Assembly: GCA_905182985.1 (NCBI GenBank)
Contig: CAJJDN010000069.1
Location: forward strand, 193,035 to 257,034
Direction of reading: 5' to 3'
Origin: Paramecium sonneborni
Taxonomy: Eukaryota; Ciliophora; Oligohymenophorea; Peniculida; Parameciidae
Length of the DNA: 64,000 bases
The translations under genes and the position numbers were made by a program. This document shows positions 63,801-64,000 of the stretch, in pieces (positions within the stretch are counted from its first letter, which is position 1; each line of letters opens with the position of its first letter). The notes beneath the pieces are model-generated. The model did not search any database. It was not told the origin of the DNA and was given only the letters and a program-made list of their open reading frames with translations.

Positions 63801-64000
63801 TACACAATCTTCTAAGATATTGTTTCATCATTACTTTTTTTAAATAATGTTATATTTTTCATTAAGATTGCTTCCAGATGCATAATAGTTTTTTAGGTTT
63901 TAGTCTAAGTAAACTATAAAATATTAAAAGAATAAAAAGTCTTAATAGAATTTAGTTTAAAATCTTGAATCTAAATCTTTGGAGAATCAGTAATTTTTAA
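60804..64000 (-). CDS. Beta-helix/Cys-rich giant membrane protein, 5' end beyond window
   Basis: The 3' part (about 1,000 residues with several introns not all resolved) of a large surface protein. From the window edge inward: polymorphic-outer-membrane-type beta-helix units (EQGGAIYMENCNNNF; AQQGGGIYFNGQN), then a Cys-rich segment FYSVTYNSTKCSIF ... EGFWRPDLLSDYSELC ... CLGGWEVGNDLCFRGHVGG, LCEECDNYNIRGEG, then multiple TM helices, and a cytoplasmic tail with YDEHCYFWEYIKIWKKTILI, PYVNQKLNSLDLETG and a basic coiled end at the TGA. This domain order (beta-helix, GYWR/GGW Cys-rich, 7TM-like) is a known large ciliate family of unknown role. Partial: it continues past 64000. Confidence 0.8.

Noticed and set aside
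1..64000. tRNA, rRNA, CRISPR arrays, prophage or bacterial-type operons
   Set aside because: No cloverleaf, rRNA-like block or regularly spaced repeats were recognised; the gene structure is eukaryotic throughout.

Overview
The window reads as macronuclear DNA of a ciliate, most likely Paramecium. Long open frames appear only when TAA and TAG are read as Gln and TGA is the sole stop. Genes are interrupted by tiny introns of 18-32 nt, mostly starting GTA and ending TAG. Base composition is very AT-rich and most intergenic gaps are tens to a few hundred bases. No rRNA, tRNA, CRISPR array or intact transposon was seen. Coordinates run from start codon to TGA stop; splice sites were placed by eye from GT..AG boundaries plus restoration of the frame, and a gene is called firmly when the spliced length is a multiple of three and the product shows family motifs.

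0-21 kb: a ~2,000-residue Cys-rich membrane protein, a small coiled-coil protein, an RCC1-repeat protein, a PHYHD1-type dioxygenase and a divergent LC8 dynein light chain on +; a two-TM protein and a large coiled-coil protein on -; the WASH-complex subunit FAM21 on +; actin-related protein ARP8 (INO80 complex) and a small secreted Cys-rich protein on -.

21-32 kb: a CENP-B-type HTH protein and a BTB-BACK-MATH-like protein on +; a sedoheptulose-bisphosphatase on -; an exact 1,189-bp direct duplication joined by a single N, almost certainly an assembly artefact; a cyclic-nucleotide-binding channel whose filter GYG appears to be IYI; mitochondrial citrate synthase on -.

32-50 kb: a decayed carbonyl-reductase-like pseudogene, phosphatidylserine decarboxylase, STE24 protease, a C2H2 protein, a small coiled-coil protein, adenylate kinase 8 with degenerate P-loops, an EF-hand/calpain protein, a Ser/Thr kinase, several small or unknown proteins, and an ankyrin protein whose start codon lies 11 bp from that of a divergent neighbour.

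50-64 kb: all on -. The standout is one continuous ~2,920-codon frame that joins an anoctamin (TMEM16) to a kinase-like domain and a long helical tail. Then follow a small unknown protein and the 3' half of a giant beta-helix/Cys-rich membrane protein that runs off the right edge. Themes are membrane proteins, endosome/cilium functions and central metabolism; the genes do not form an operon-like pathway.
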